Source: an uncultured Bacteroides sp. (GTDB taxonomy: Bacteria; Bacteroidota; Bacteroidia; Bacteroidales; Bacteroidaceae). Taken from it: a stretch of 23,469 bases of DNA. The stretch spans positions 1-23,469 of the forward strand of contig UQVZ01000049.1 in the NCBI GenBank assembly GCA_900544675.1, written 5' to 3'. This document shows, in pieces, positions 1-7,440 of this stretch; positions within the stretch are counted from its first letter, which is position 1, and every line of letters begins with the position of its first letter. Below the pieces are notes generated by a model that was given only the letters and a program-made list of their open reading frames with translations, searched no databases and had not been told where the DNA came from. Position numbers and translations under genes: made by a program.

Positions 1-126
1 CATTTTATCCGCTTATGCAACTTATAATCAGGGATTTAATTTATAGAAGTCCCCAACATTGAAATACACCCCCGGTGATGATTTGAGGAACTGTATCTTA
101 AAAGAATTAGAATAAAAAATAGCATT

Positions 127-1485
127 ATGATTTTAAAACCGATAATAAATTTCTACAAGGTATCCAATCCGAAACCTTGTAACGACGGATGGACACCCGA
201 ATCAGAGCGTAAGCTGAAACACCTGCAATGGGCGACATTCCTTTCTGCCACACTGGGATACGGCATGTATTACGTTTGCCGCCTGAGCCTGAATGTAGTA
301 AAAAAGCCTATCGTAGAGGAAGGCATTTTCACGGAAACAGAGTTGGGAATCATCGGGTCGGTACTCTTTTTTACTTATGCGATAGGAAAGTTTACCAACG
401 GATTCCTTGCCGACCGAAGCAACATCAAGCGATTTATGTCGACAGGACTGCTGGTGACAGCCATCGTGAATCTGTGTCTGGGCTTTACCCACTCGTTTAT
501 CTTGTTTGCCGTGCTTTGGGGAATCAGCGGATGGTTCCAGTCAATGGGAGCCGCTTCGTGTGTAGTCGGACTGTCACGTTGGTTCAACGATAAGGAACGA
601 GGCTCGTTTTATGGTTTCTGGTCAGCCAGCCATAACATCGGCGAGGCGTTGACGTTTATTATTGTAGCCTCTATCGTCAGCGCATTCGGATGGCGCTACG
701 GGTTTTGGGGAGCGGGATTGGTCGGTCTTTTAGGGGTATTGATTATCTGGAATTTCTTCCACGACACACCACAAAGCAAAGGACTGCCGGCGGTAAACCA
801 GCCGAAAGAGACCAAGACGTTGACACAAGAAGAAGCCGCCGACTTCAACAAGGCACAAAAACAGGTATTGCTGATGCCTGCCATCTGGATACTGGCTTTG
901 TCGAGCGCCTTTATGTACATCAGCCGTTACGCGGTAAACAGCTGGGGCGTTTTTTACTTGGAAGCACAAAAAGGTTACGACACGCTGGATGCCAGTTTCA
1001 TCATATCCATCGGTTCCGTGTGCGGCATTGTCGGCACAGTATTGTCGGGGCTTATTTCCGACCGTTTGTTTAAAGGAAAACGTAACGCACCGGCATTAAT
1101 CTTCGGTTTGCTGAACACCTGCGCGCTGTGTCTGTTCCTGTTAATACCCGGCACACACTATTGGTTAGACGTCGTAGCCATGATTTTATTCGGCCTCAGC
1201 ATCGGCGTACTGCTTTGTTTCCTCGGCGGACTGATGGCTGTCGATATTGCTCCCCGCAACGCATCGGGAGCCGCATTGGGCGTAGTGGGTATAGCCAGCT
1301 ATGTGGGCGCAGGCGTTCAGGACGTAATGAGCGGTATCCTGATAGAAGGGAACAAGACGCTGGTAAACGGCGTAGAAGTGTACGACTTTACCGCCATCAA
1401 CTGGTTCTGGATTGGAGCGGCCCTATTATCGACTCTTTGCGCATTGCTGGTCTGGAATGTAAAGCCAAGCGGTGACAGCAAATAA
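127..1485 (+). CDS. glpT: GlpT/UhpT-type organophosphate:phosphate antiporter (MFS)
   Basis: A 452-residue inner-membrane transporter of the organophosphate:Pi antiporter family, the right length for the family, with about twelve hydrophobic segments. Family members exchange a phosphate ester such as glycerol-3-phosphate for inorganic phosphate. The residues that bind phosphate in E. coli GlpT have counterparts here: Arg52 in GYGMYYVCRLSLN (GlpT Arg45), His169 in WSASHNIGE (GlpT His165) and Arg267 in MYISRYAVNSW (GlpT Arg269). The loop after the first MFS segments reads GFLADRSNIKR, the usual family signature. The polar insert at residues 211-245 is the central loop between the two six-helix halves. 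The porin gene follows on the same strand after a 199-base gap that shows no clear promoter, so the two may be co-transcribed. Substrate choice between glycerol-3-phosphate and a sugar phosphate cannot be decided from sequence; glycerol-3-phosphate is the default guess. Confidence 0.88.
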   Translation: MILKPIINFYKVSNPKPCNDGWTPESERKLKHLQWATFLSATLGYGMYYVCRLSLNVVKKPIVEEGIFTETELGIIGSVLFFTYAIGKFTNGFLADRSNIKRFMSTGLLVTAIVNLCLGFTHSFILFAVLWGISGWFQSMGAASCVVGLSRWFNDKERGSFYGFWSASHNIGEALTFIIVASIVSAFGWRYGFWGAGLVGLLGVLIIWNFFHDTPQSKGLPAVNQPKETKTLTQEEAADFNKAQKQVLLMPAIWILALSSAFMYISRYAVNSWGVFYLEAQKGYDTLDASFIISIGSVCGIVGTVLSGLISDRLFKGKRNAPALIFGLLNTCALCLFLLIPGTHYWLDVVAMILFGLSIGVLLCFLGGLMAVDIAPRNASGAALGVVGIASYVGAGVQDVMSGILIEGNKTLVNGVEVYDFTAINWFWIGAALLSTLCALLVWNVKPSGDSK

Positions 1486-1538
1486 ATCCGCGACACCGGC
1501 ACGTTTTAGGATAAGTGTGTGTCAACATAGGTCTTTTT

Positions 1539-1622
1539 GAACACAGAGACACAAAGACACAGAGTTCTCATCTCCTTAATTCTATCAAATCAGATTCTCT
1601 GTGACTCAGTGTCTCCGTGTTT
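1539..1622. repeat. Long imperfect hairpin of the ACACAGAG repeat family between glpT and the porin gene
   Basis: Two 26-base arms, 1539-1564 and 1597-1622, are inverted copies of each other with about 21 of 26 positions pairing, around a 32-base loop. The left arm contains ACACAGAGACACAAAGACAC and the right arm ends GTCTCCGTGTTT. The left arm resembles the cores at 12720-12744 and 13615-13639. There is no T-run directly after it on the + strand, so it is a poor intrinsic terminator. In a glpT-porin transcript it would be a strong stem that could affect mRNA decay or reduce porin expression; that is inference. Confidence 0.75.
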
Positions 1623-1684
1623 GATTGTCTATGACACACCCTCATCCTTTTTTTATTATCAAATTAAAGGAATAGAATAAGCGA

Positions 1685-2701
1685 ATGAAAAAGATTGTAT
1701 CTGTATTCGGTCTGATGCTTTGCGTTGTATCCGCCAATGCCCAGGCGGTCGACTGGAAAGATTATTTGCCGGAAATACACGGGACGCTGAGAGGAAAATA
1801 CGAACATCAGACTACGACCGGAGAGCATCGCTTCCAGATGCGTACCGCCCGGGTAAGCCTTACGGGGAAGGTGCTTCCCATCGTAAGCTATAAGGCAGAG
1901 ATTGACCTTTGCGATGAAGGGGAAATCAAGATGTTGGACGCATACGCGCGGGTCACTCCACTGGAAGGTTTTCATATTACCATCGGACAGATGCGTGTAC
2001 CTTTTACCATCGACGCGCACCGTTCGCCCCACTTGCAATATTTTGCCAACCGCTCGTTCATCGCCAAGCAGATGGGAAGCCTGCGCGATGCGGGCGCAAC
2101 CCTGAAATATTCGATGAAAGAGGGCTTTCCCTTTGCGATTGAAGCCGGTTTGTTCAGCGGCTCGGGACTGACCGAACAGAAAGGATGGCACAAAGCCCTC
2201 TCGTATTCGGCCAAGTTGGAACTGATGCCTTTCGAAGGCTATAACCTGACGTTAAGCACACAGCGCATCCGCCCGTTCGACCGAAACATTTATATGTATG
2301 ACGCAGGTACGTATTATGATTGGAACAACTGGCATTTTGAGGTGGAAGGGATGTATAAGGACTATGCTCACTCCACCTTCGAAAGCGTATGGTCACTGAA
2401 CGCGTTTGTCAACTACGACTATTTCATCAAGAAAAAAAGAAGCCTGTTCAAAAAGATTTCTTTTCTGGCACGCTTCGACTACATGGGGAACAACAGTGAC
2501 AAACTGGATGAGAACGAAACCGACTACATCATTACCGACCATAAGCGCAAACGCATTACCGCCGGAATGACATTCAGTTTCGGCAAGCCGTTTCAGGCAG
2601 ACCTCCGCTTGAACTATGAGAAGTATTTTTATGACGACAACTCACTCGCCTTGGAGTCGGAACAGGATAAGCTGGTCATCGAAATGATGGTGCGTTTCTG
2701 A
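1685..2701 (+). CDS. Phosphate-selective porin O/P family outer-membrane porin
   Basis: A 338-residue protein with a cleavable signal peptide (MKKIVSVFGLMLCVVSANAQA, cut after about residue 20). The mature part has alternating short amphipathic strands rich in aromatic residues and ends in LVIEMMVRF, a typical terminal beta-strand with C-terminal Phe. The text matches the Porin_O_P family: TLRGKYEHQTTTGEHRFQMRTARVSLTGKV, the stretch around residues 36-66, and IGQMRVPFTID near residue 100. Family members form outer-membrane channels for phosphate, polyphosphate or related anions; Bacteroidales members are often somewhat shorter than Pseudomonas OprP. Its position behind an organophosphate antiporter suggests a matched outer- and inner-membrane uptake pair, which is inference. 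A terminator follows at 2751-2788. The exact ligand is not determined. Confidence 0.8.
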   Translation: MKKIVSVFGLMLCVVSANAQAVDWKDYLPEIHGTLRGKYEHQTTTGEHRFQMRTARVSLTGKVLPIVSYKAEIDLCDEGEIKMLDAYARVTPLEGFHITIGQMRVPFTIDAHRSPHLQYFANRSFIAKQMGSLRDAGATLKYSMKEGFPFAIEAGLFSGSGLTEQKGWHKALSYSAKLELMPFEGYNLTLSTQRIRPFDRNIYMYDAGTYYDWNNWHFEVEGMYKDYAHSTFESVWSLNAFVNYDYFIKKKRSLFKKISFLARFDYMGNNSDKLDENETDYIITDHKRKRITAGMTFSFGKPFQADLRLNYEKYFYDDNSLALESEQDKLVIEMMVRF

Positions 2702-2750
2702 CAAGACAAAAGATTCCGTAGCGGGACCTCTCATCTCGTCCATAGAACTA

Positions 2751-2788
2751 AAAAGCCAACCTGTCCGAAGTGGAGAGGTTGGCTTTTT
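2751..2788 (+). terminator. Intrinsic terminator after the porin gene
   Basis: AAAAGCCAACCT (2751-2762) pairs perfectly with AGGTTGGCTTTT (2776-2787), a 12-bp stem with a 13-base loop, running into TTTTT. It lies 50 bases after the porin stop. The left arm begins with AAAA, so the reverse strand also ends in T residues, and it could serve the converging lipoprotein gene that ends at 2808. Confidence 0.9.
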
Positions 2789-2807
2789 ATTGAATATCAA
2801 ACTGGCA

Positions 2808-3206
2808 TCAACTTACTGTACATCCAGTGCTTGTAATAGTCAGCGTAGCTGTTCTCACCGTTGTTCCGTCTGATGTTTTCAAATATAAGATAAATCGTAA
2901 AGGTTCAGGAAGTCCAGGTACTCCTTCAGAGAATGAATACTCTAAACTTTCTATTACTAAATTAAAATCATAAATCACCTCATCTCGTGTTACCTTTTCC
3001 CAGTAATAGTCGGAAAGTTCAGTATTTAATTCGGCTTTAAGCGCGTTTAATTCTTGCGAATCAAATCCTCCTCCCGATAAATCTATTTCAATGTAATAAT
3101 CTTGATAACCGCTATCCGCTGCATCGTCATCGTCACTACAGCTAAACATACAAACACTTGTTACTAACATAAGTAACATCATCGATAAGTACTTCATTGT
3201 TTTCAT
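2808..3206 (-). CDS. Small predicted surface lipoprotein, unknown function
   Basis: A 132-residue protein. The N-terminus is a lipoprotein signal peptide with the likely lipid-bearing Cys23 in VCMFSC; Cys19 is a less likely alternative. It is followed by SDDDDAAD. In Bacteroidetes an acidic run directly after the lipid-bearing cysteine is the lipoprotein export signal that sends the protein to the outer face of the outer membrane. The remaining roughly 100 residues are polar with short beta-prone stretches (YYIEIDLSGGGF, FILYLKTSDGTTVRTATLTIT), suggesting a small beta-sandwich; I do not recognise the family. The stop lies close to the converging porin terminator. A small HTH regulator gene lies 116 bases upstream on the same strand, but there is a promoter-like element between them. 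Confidence 0.72.
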   Translation of the reverse strand: MKTMKYLSMMLLMLVTSVCMFSCSDDDDAADSGYQDYYIEIDLSGGGFDSQELNALKAELNTELSDYYWEKVTRDEVIYDFNLVIESLEYSFSEGVPGLPEPLRFILYLKTSDGTTVRTATLTITSTGCTVS

Positions 3207-3233
3207 ATTCTTCCCATATTTAAATTACTTTTA

Positions 3234-3241
3234 CAAAAATA
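3234..3241 (-). promoter_or_regulatory. Possible promoter -7 element for the 132-aa lipoprotein
   Basis: The minus strand reads TATTTTTG here, a match to the Bacteroides -7 consensus TAnnTTTG, about 28 bases before the ATG at 3206. I see no TTTG at the expected -33 distance, so only the proximal half is supported. Confidence 0.4.
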
Positions 3242-3322
3242 AGATAAATATAGGCAACAACATATAATTTAGCGTTGCGGAATTTCCACGGTTTTATTGC
3301 AGATATTGCAACAATAAATAAT

Positions 3323-3559
3323 TTATACAGGCTTATCGATGCCCTCAGTATCTCCTAAATGCATATCGGCAGACAAATCAGAAAAGAAATCCCGGCCCAA
3401 AATAAGTGATATACGGGCAAGCAGATGCGTATCAATGCTTTCTTTCTGAAACAAGCGGTAAACATTCGAACGGTCACAAGCAAGTTTTCGGGCAAACCAA
3501 CTGACACTCCGTTCTTGCTTTTCCAACTCTTCCTTAATCAAGCTACCGATAGATTTCAT
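3323..3559 (-). CDS. Small XRE-like helix-turn-helix DNA-binding protein
   Basis: A 78-residue protein. Residues 1-14 form a leading helix (MKSIGSLIKEELEK). Residues 17-37 (RSVSWFARKLACDRSNVYRLF) have the spacing of a helix-turn-helix, with ARKL ending the first helix, a short turn at CDRSN, and the recognition helix SNVYRLFQ. Residues 40-60 (SIDTHLLARISLILGRDFF) are the packing helices typical of Cro/C1-type domains. The tail after residue 62 is acidic and probably flexible. There is no extra sensing domain, so it is either a small autonomous regulator or a partner of another protein. It precedes the 132-aa lipoprotein on the same strand and could regulate it, but nothing in the sequence proves this. 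The start at 3559 gives the usual family N-terminus. Confidence 0.75.
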   Translation of the reverse strand: MKSIGSLIKEELEKQERSVSWFARKLACDRSNVYRLFQKESIDTHLLARISLILGRDFFSDLSADMHLGDTEGIDKPV

Positions 3560-3924
3560 ATTCTGCTGAATAATTTGTGTCCTTCAGTTCCTAAAAGGAC
3601 CATTAAAAATACGAAGCGTGGAACTGCAGGACTACGTCTGAGAATGAAGATTTTAGAAAAAAGCTGAAATGCAGAAACAAACTTTCATTCACAAAACAAG
3701 CATTACGCTCCTTAAACTCTAACAAATCGGAGAGAGAATGACCTCTACTCCTCACAAAAATAGTAAAAAATCAATATAAACACTCTTTTTCTGTATTCTT
3801 TTTTTATCATTTCAATGTTACAGGGCACTTTTGCCTGACAATGATAAACCCCATCACATCCTGAATCATAAACGAAATAAGCGAAATCGCTTCTCTATCT
3901 ACGGTATCTCTAAATATAGAATAA
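3560..3924. other. Long A+T-rich noncoding stretch upstream of the HTH gene
   Basis: No credible gene was found in these bases; the open frames are short and have no recognisable protein character. There is a six-base inverted pair, GTCCTT (3579-3584) with AAGGAC (3595-3600), 20 bases before the HTH start. A promoter-like minus-strand TATTTTTG lies at 3755-3762, roughly 195 bases from the HTH start. If that is the true promoter, the HTH mRNA has an unusually long leader. Confidence 0.5.
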
Positions 3925-3979
3925 CTAAAAAAGCAGGCGTAAAAGCAAGGCTTCATCACCCTGCTTCCACGCCTGCTTT
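3925..3979 (-). terminator. Intrinsic terminator of the 515-aa lipoprotein gene
   Basis: AAAGCAGGCGT (3930-3940) and ACGCCTGCTTT (3969-3979) form a perfect 11-bp outer stem. Inside it AAGCA (3943-3947) pairs with TGCTT (3962-3966), giving a long two-part hairpin. Read on the minus strand, the stem runs into TTTTTT at its distal edge, about 21-76 bases after the stop of the gene ending at 4001. This is a typical intrinsic terminator, with an unusually long stem. Confidence 0.88.
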
Positions 3980-4000
3980 GCGTAATGAAAAAAATATAAG

Positions 4001-5548
4001 TTATTCTGTTACCACTTCGCTTTCTACCGTTACTTCATCGATATACAGCTTGCTGCCTACAGCCGCGTTATAGCTTGCGCCTTCTGCGCTGGCAGAGAAA
4101 ATAATGGCAAATTTATACATCTTTGCCGGGTCATATTCTTTCACATATTCCAGATTCAATTCGAACGGAGTATATTCGGCCACAGTTTCTCCTGTACCAA
4201 ACACTGCACTTGCCACAATCTTATCGGATGTATAAATAGTGCTTCCATTCAATGTTTCGTCTTCATTTTCCACTTCATACAATACGGCATTGATTGCACA
4301 AGCATCTTTCTTGTCTGCCTGCAATTCGCCGGCTGCATTGTAGAAATCGGTTCCCGGAGTATATTTATAATAACCTGAAACTTTCACCGGCTTCTTGTCA
4401 TACAGCACACCGAACTGGGTAGTCGCCATCGGGTCGGACATAGCAGCCATTGCATTGAATGTTCCCAAGAACATCGACCCTGCAGTCACTTTAGGAATAG
4501 CCTGACCGAAAATGTTACCGCCTTGTGTATCTACCGACTCCAACAGAGCTGCCGAACTGCCCGCATAAGCTTCCGTAGTCTGACGAACCGGATATTCGCC
4601 TGTATAATTAATGCCTCCCAAAACACCTAAGTTCTTAATCAAAGCTACCGCATCGTTGCAAGTTGCCCAGCCATCAGGATTTACTACATCGTCATACATC
4701 GCACCTTCCGGAGTACTCCATGACTCAAAATCATATACAAGGATATTAGTCTGACTGCATGAAGCCGTATAGGTAACTGTTGTCGCTCCGTCTTCTGCCA
4801 CTACTGTAAAGACAGCACTACCGCTTTCGAAGTTTACTTCAGCACCACTTGCCGGAGTTACGGTAGCACCTTCGGATACTTCAATAGTAGGAACCAATGC
4901 CGTAACATCCTGACCGTCTTCTACCGCAAATGTAATCGTATGAGTAGCTTCATCGATAACCGGCTGAGTAAGTACAGCCGCATTGGCTGCTACCGAAGTG
5001 TCAAAAGAGAAAGACAATATCTGTGCTTCCGAACTGGGGATTTCAACAGTTGTGCCATGAGTACCGGTAAATACGACTGTAACAGTCTGCTGAACCGTAC
5101 CCAACTGAGCGTCAATATCCAAATCCAATGTCAAAAGTCCATTTACAATTGTTCCGCTATTCAACGCTACAGAACAAGTCATAGAACCGTCTGCTGCTGA
5201 CAATTCAAAAGGTTCTGCCGTAAAACTGTAGCTGTTTTCACCGGTTGCAGTCAACGGACAATTGTTCAGATCGATATCGCCTACCTCGATACCCATAAAA
5301 GAAAAATCAGTAAGAGACAAAGAAATGGCAGCATCTCCCGCTTTTGTCAATTCCACATTCTGAGGAATACCATCAGTTCCTGAAATCGTCACACCATTGA
5401 CTGTAATCTCCAATGCTCCACCATAGTTCCCAGCCAATTCATCTTCAATAGGAATCACAACTGGAGCCTCATCATCATCACTACAAGAAGTGAAGAGCGG
5501 CATCGTGCACAGCACGGCAAACAAATAATAAAACAAATTCTTTTTCAT
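4001..5548 (-). CDS. Surface lipoprotein: calycin-like, Ig-like and C-terminal PCMD domains
   Basis: A 515-residue lipoprotein. The signal peptide ends at Cys22 (LFTSC) and is followed by SDDDE, the Bacteroidetes surface-export signal. Residues about 35-170 form a calycin-like beta-barrel (LAGNYGGALEITVNG to TVVFTGTHG) closely resembling the whole of the neighbouring 168-aa lipoprotein. Residues about 175-265 are an Ig-like sandwich of the DUF5018 style (ILSFSF, then TITFAVEDGQDV, then VTYTAS). Residues about 270-510 match the PCMD type (putative carbohydrate metabolism domain): FESWSTPEGAMYDDVVNPDGWATCND near the start, VKVSGYYKYTPG in the middle and KLYIDEVTVE at the end. PCMD proteins are usually found in Bacteroidetes surface lipoproteins and are thought to bind glycans, though direct evidence is thin. 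No SusC/SusD or glycosidase gene is adjacent. I see no TAnnTTTG promoter in the 300 bases upstream. Confidence 0.75.
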   Translation of the reverse strand: MKKNLFYYLFAVLCTMPLFTSCSDDDEAPVVIPIEDELAGNYGGALEITVNGVTISGTDGIPQNVELTKAGDAAISLSLTDFSFMGIEVGDIDLNNCPLTATGENSYSFTAEPFELSAADGSMTCSVALNSGTIVNGLLTLDLDIDAQLGTVQQTVTVVFTGTHGTTVEIPSSEAQILSFSFDTSVAANAAVLTQPVIDEATHTITFAVEDGQDVTALVPTIEVSEGATVTPASGAEVNFESGSAVFTVVAEDGATTVTYTASCSQTNILVYDFESWSTPEGAMYDDVVNPDGWATCNDAVALIKNLGVLGGINYTGEYPVRQTTEAYAGSSAALLESVDTQGGNIFGQAIPKVTAGSMFLGTFNAMAAMSDPMATTQFGVLYDKKPVKVSGYYKYTPGTDFYNAAGELQADKKDACAINAVLYEVENEDETLNGSTIYTSDKIVASAVFGTGETVAEYTPFELNLEYVKEYDPAKMYKFAIIFSASAEGASYNAAVGSKLYIDEVTVESEVVTE

Positions 5549-5848
5549 TGTCTACAAATTAAAGTTTAGTAAATCAATATTTCCGGTATTAATACCACAA
5601 TCGAATAAACCGAAAAATCCACGAATGCAAAAGTGGTACAAATTACAGAGACACACAAGGTCTATTTATGTTATTTGTGTTCTATCCTTAAAAAGGCATC
5701 ATTTATTTCTGAATATAGAAGAGAATAAAGTAGCATATATTTCAAATTCCTCTTCAACCTGACCAACAAAAAAGCACAGAAACAAACAAAAACTGATTCA
5801 TTTATTCCTATGCTTCTATTGCTAAATCTTAAAGCCGCTCTTATATCA
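5549..5848. other. Noncoding spacer between the two calycin-like lipoprotein genes
   Basis: Three hundred A+T-rich bases without a credible gene. It contains a perfect 12-base palindrome, GGTATTAATACC at 5585-5596, 37-48 bases before the start of the 515-aa lipoprotein gene. That is a reasonable place for a regulator site, but no partner is known. No consensus promoter was found on the minus strand and no terminator for the 168-aa gene was recognised. Confidence 0.45.
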
Positions 5849-6355
5849 TTACTGAGCCACTTTAGTTCCTTCGTAACCTACTTTCACAGTATAATTTACA
5901 GCATTTCCTCCCAATACGACTTCATCAATGTCCAAATCGAGGAACAATTCGTCGTTACTGGTAAACTCACCGGTTGCTGCCACCGAACCAGACAACAAAT
6001 TCATCAGATTCAACTCAGTAGTAGCTGTAAACCGATAAGCACCATTTCCAGCATCAGTCAGTTGGCAATTTTCCAACTCGATATTGCCTAAATTCATACC
6101 TTGGAAAGAAAAGCCTGTAATCCGTAAGTCTACCATCGTATCGCCCGCTCTCGTTACAGAAACAGATTGTGTAAGCGGATCGCCTGTCGAAACCGAAGCA
6201 CCACCGATTACCAAAGCAACATCTAATTTACCTTCATACTCTCCAGCGACCGCTTCTGACATAGATACTGTAGGTTCGTCATCATCGCTGCAAGAGGTGA
6301 ACAATGTCACCGTACACAACACGGCAAACAAATAATAAAACAGATTCTTTTTCAT
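5849..6355 (-). CDS. Calycin-like surface lipoprotein, paralogue of the adjacent 515-aa protein
   Basis: A 168-residue lipoprotein with Cys22 in LFTSC followed by SDDDEP, the surface-export signal. Its first 15 residues (MKKNLFYYLFAVLCT) are identical to those of the 515-aa protein downstream. The rest aligns along that protein's first domain: EYEGKLDVALVIGG with NYGGALEITVNG, DLRITGFSFQGMNLGNIELENCQLT with SLSLTDFSFMGIEVGDIDLNNCPLT, and a C-terminal VKVGYEGT with VVFTGTHG. This is a single calycin-like barrel, the fold of lipocalins, which usually bind a hydrophobic ligand or another protein. It is a tandem duplicate of the other gene's first domain without the Ig-like and PCMD parts. It lies 96 bases downstream of efp, separated from it by a likely terminator, and has no recognisable promoter of its own. 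Confidence 0.72.
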   Translation of the reverse strand: MKKNLFYYLFAVLCTVTLFTSCSDDDEPTVSMSEAVAGEYEGKLDVALVIGGASVSTGDPLTQSVSVTRAGDTMVDLRITGFSFQGMNLGNIELENCQLTDAGNGAYRFTATTELNLMNLLSGSVAATGEFTSNDELFLDLDIDEVVLGGNAVNYTVKVGYEGTKVAQ

Positions 6356-6394
6356 TTCACTATAATTTTAATTAATGTATCTCTAAAGAAACAA

Positions 6395-6427
6395 GGCTGC
6401 ATTCCTGTTTACCGTGGAAATGCAGCC
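6395..6427 (-). terminator. Likely terminator of efp
   Basis: GGCTGCATT (6395-6403) pairs with AATGCAGCC (6419-6427); a further TCC/GGA pairing extends the stem past a one-base bulge. On the minus strand it is followed by TTGTTTCTTT. It lies 24 bases after the efp stop and before the 168-aa lipoprotein gene. The T-run is interrupted, so some read-through into that gene is possible. Confidence 0.65.
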
Positions 6428-6451
6428 CTATATTAATAAGGTGTAAATCGA

Positions 6452-7018
6452 TTAAGCTTTTACACGGCCTACGTATGAACCGTCGCGTGTATCTACCTCG
6501 ATGATTTCATCCTGGTTGATAAACAAAGGCACACGAACCGTAGCACCGGTTTCTACCGTAGCGGGTTTAGTAGCATTGGTAGCCGTATCACCTTTTAATC
6601 CCGGTTCGGTATAAGTCACCTTCAACTGAACCTTAACCGGCAATTCGGCAAACAGGATAGTTTCGGTAGAAGCATCCGATACAACATCTACTACCATTTC
6701 TTCTTTCAGGAAGTCAACGCCTTCAATCAGGTCGCGTGCGATAGGCACTTGCTCGAATGTTTCCTGATTCATGAAAATATAATCTTCTCCTTCTTTATAA
6801 AGGTACTGGTAAGGACGGCGTTCTACGCGTACATCTTCCAGCTTTTCACCGATGTTGAAACGACGTTCCAATACATAACCGTCGACTACGTCTTTCAGCT
6901 TCGTACGCATGAAAGTGTTTCCTTTACCGGGTTTTACATGCAAAAAGTCGATACAAAAATACAGCTTGCCATCCATACGGATTGCTGTTCCAATCTTAAT
7001 GTCTTGAGCATTAATCAT
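6452..7018 (-). CDS. efp: Translation elongation factor P
   Basis: A 188-residue protein of normal EF-P length with all three beta-barrel domains. EF-P binds the ribosome beside the P site and rescues stalling on consecutive prolines. The N-terminal domain carries the modification loop KPGKGNTF, with the conserved lysine at residue 32 (E. coli Lys34 position), so the lysine to be modified is present. The middle domain begins near LEDVRVERRPYQYLYKEGEDYIFMN, and the C-terminal domain ends with the standard signature VPLFINQDEIIEVDTRDGSYVGRV. No EpmA or EarP modification gene is in the window. It is transcribed away from rpmH, and both genes have clear promoters in the 190 bases between them. 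Confidence 0.97.
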   Translation of the reverse strand: MINAQDIKIGTAIRMDGKLYFCIDFLHVKPGKGNTFMRTKLKDVVDGYVLERRFNIGEKLEDVRVERRPYQYLYKEGEDYIFMNQETFEQVPIARDLIEGVDFLKEEMVVDVVSDASTETILFAELPVKVQLKVTYTEPGLKGDTATNATKPATVETGATVRVPLFINQDEIIEVDTRDGSYVGRVKA

Positions 7019-7075
7019 AACTAGAATCTTTATTTAGTGATTATTGATTTGTATTACCATTACCAATTTCGGACG

Positions 7076-7107
7076 CAAAATTACACTAAATCATGAAAAA
7101 ACACAAA
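7076..7107 (-). promoter_or_regulatory. efp promoter, Bacteroides type
   Basis: On the minus strand TTTG (7107-7104) is followed after exactly 20 bases by TAATTTTG (7083-7076), matching the TTTG/TAnnTTTG consensus of the Bacteroides primary sigma factor. It lies 58 bases before the efp ATG, leaving a leader of roughly 50 bases. Confidence 0.8.
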
Positions 7108-7134
7108 AAGATTTGTCTAAAAATGATTTAGCTA

Positions 7135-7166
7135 TTTGGTTTATTTAAAAAAAGTCACTACTTTTG
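7135..7166 (+). promoter_or_regulatory. rpmH promoter, Bacteroides type
   Basis: TTTG at 7135-7138, a 20-base spacer, then TACTTTTG at 7159-7166. It faces away from the efp promoter and lies 42 bases before the rpmH ATG. The spacing is the same as in the efp and PASTA-gene promoters. Confidence 0.82.
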
Positions 7167-7208
7167 CAGCCCGAACGCATGGAATAATAACATAATTAGA
7201 TACGAAAA

Positions 7209-7370
7209 ATGAAAAGAACTTATCAACCTTCGAACAGAAAGAGAAAAAACAAACACGGTTTCCGTGAAAGAATGGCAACTGCTAATGGCCGTCGCGTATT
7301 GGCTGCACGTCGCGCAAAAGGCCGTAAGAAACTGACTGTCTCTGACGAATACAACGGCGTAAAAGCATAA
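7209..7370 (+). CDS. rpmH: 50S ribosomal protein L34
   Basis: A 53-residue, strongly basic protein: MKRTYQPSNRKRKNKHGFRE at the start, then RMATANGRRVLAARRAKGRK, ending KLTVSDEYNGVKA. The first forty residues are the standard L34 sequence. The C-terminal tail of about eight residues after KLTVS makes it slightly longer than the 44-46-residue proteobacterial form, as is usual in Bacteroidetes. L34 is part of the large ribosomal subunit. It is not next to dnaA or rnpA here, unlike in many bacteria. It has its own promoter (7135-7166) and terminator (7394-7440). Confidence 0.97.
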   Translation: MKRTYQPSNRKRKNKHGFRERMATANGRRVLAARRAKGRKKLTVSDEYNGVKA

Positions 7371-7393
7371 GTCCGGGACGAAAGAAAAAAGCA

Positions 7394-7440
7394 AAGAGCC
7401 GCAAGATGCTGAGACAGTATTTTGCGGCTTTTCGTTTTTT
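7394..7440 (+). terminator. Intrinsic terminator of rpmH
   Basis: GCCGCAA (7398-7404) pairs with TTGCGGC (7422-7428), with extra A-T and G-T pairs at the base, a 17-base loop, and then TTTTCGTTTTTT. It lies 24 bases after the rpmH stop. Its right arm overlaps the -33 element of the next gene's promoter. Confidence 0.88.

Noticed and set aside
1..46. Possible C-terminal end of a gene upstream of glpT (frame ending at 46, reading ATYNQGFNL)
   Set aside because: Too short to identify, and other frames are also open for part of this stretch. It may be the end of an outer-membrane protein but cannot be supported.
3297..3311. TTGCA-GATAT-TGCAA palindrome after the HTH gene as a possible operator
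   Set aside because: Five-base arms are expected by chance in A+T-rich DNA, and there is no second copy near a promoter.
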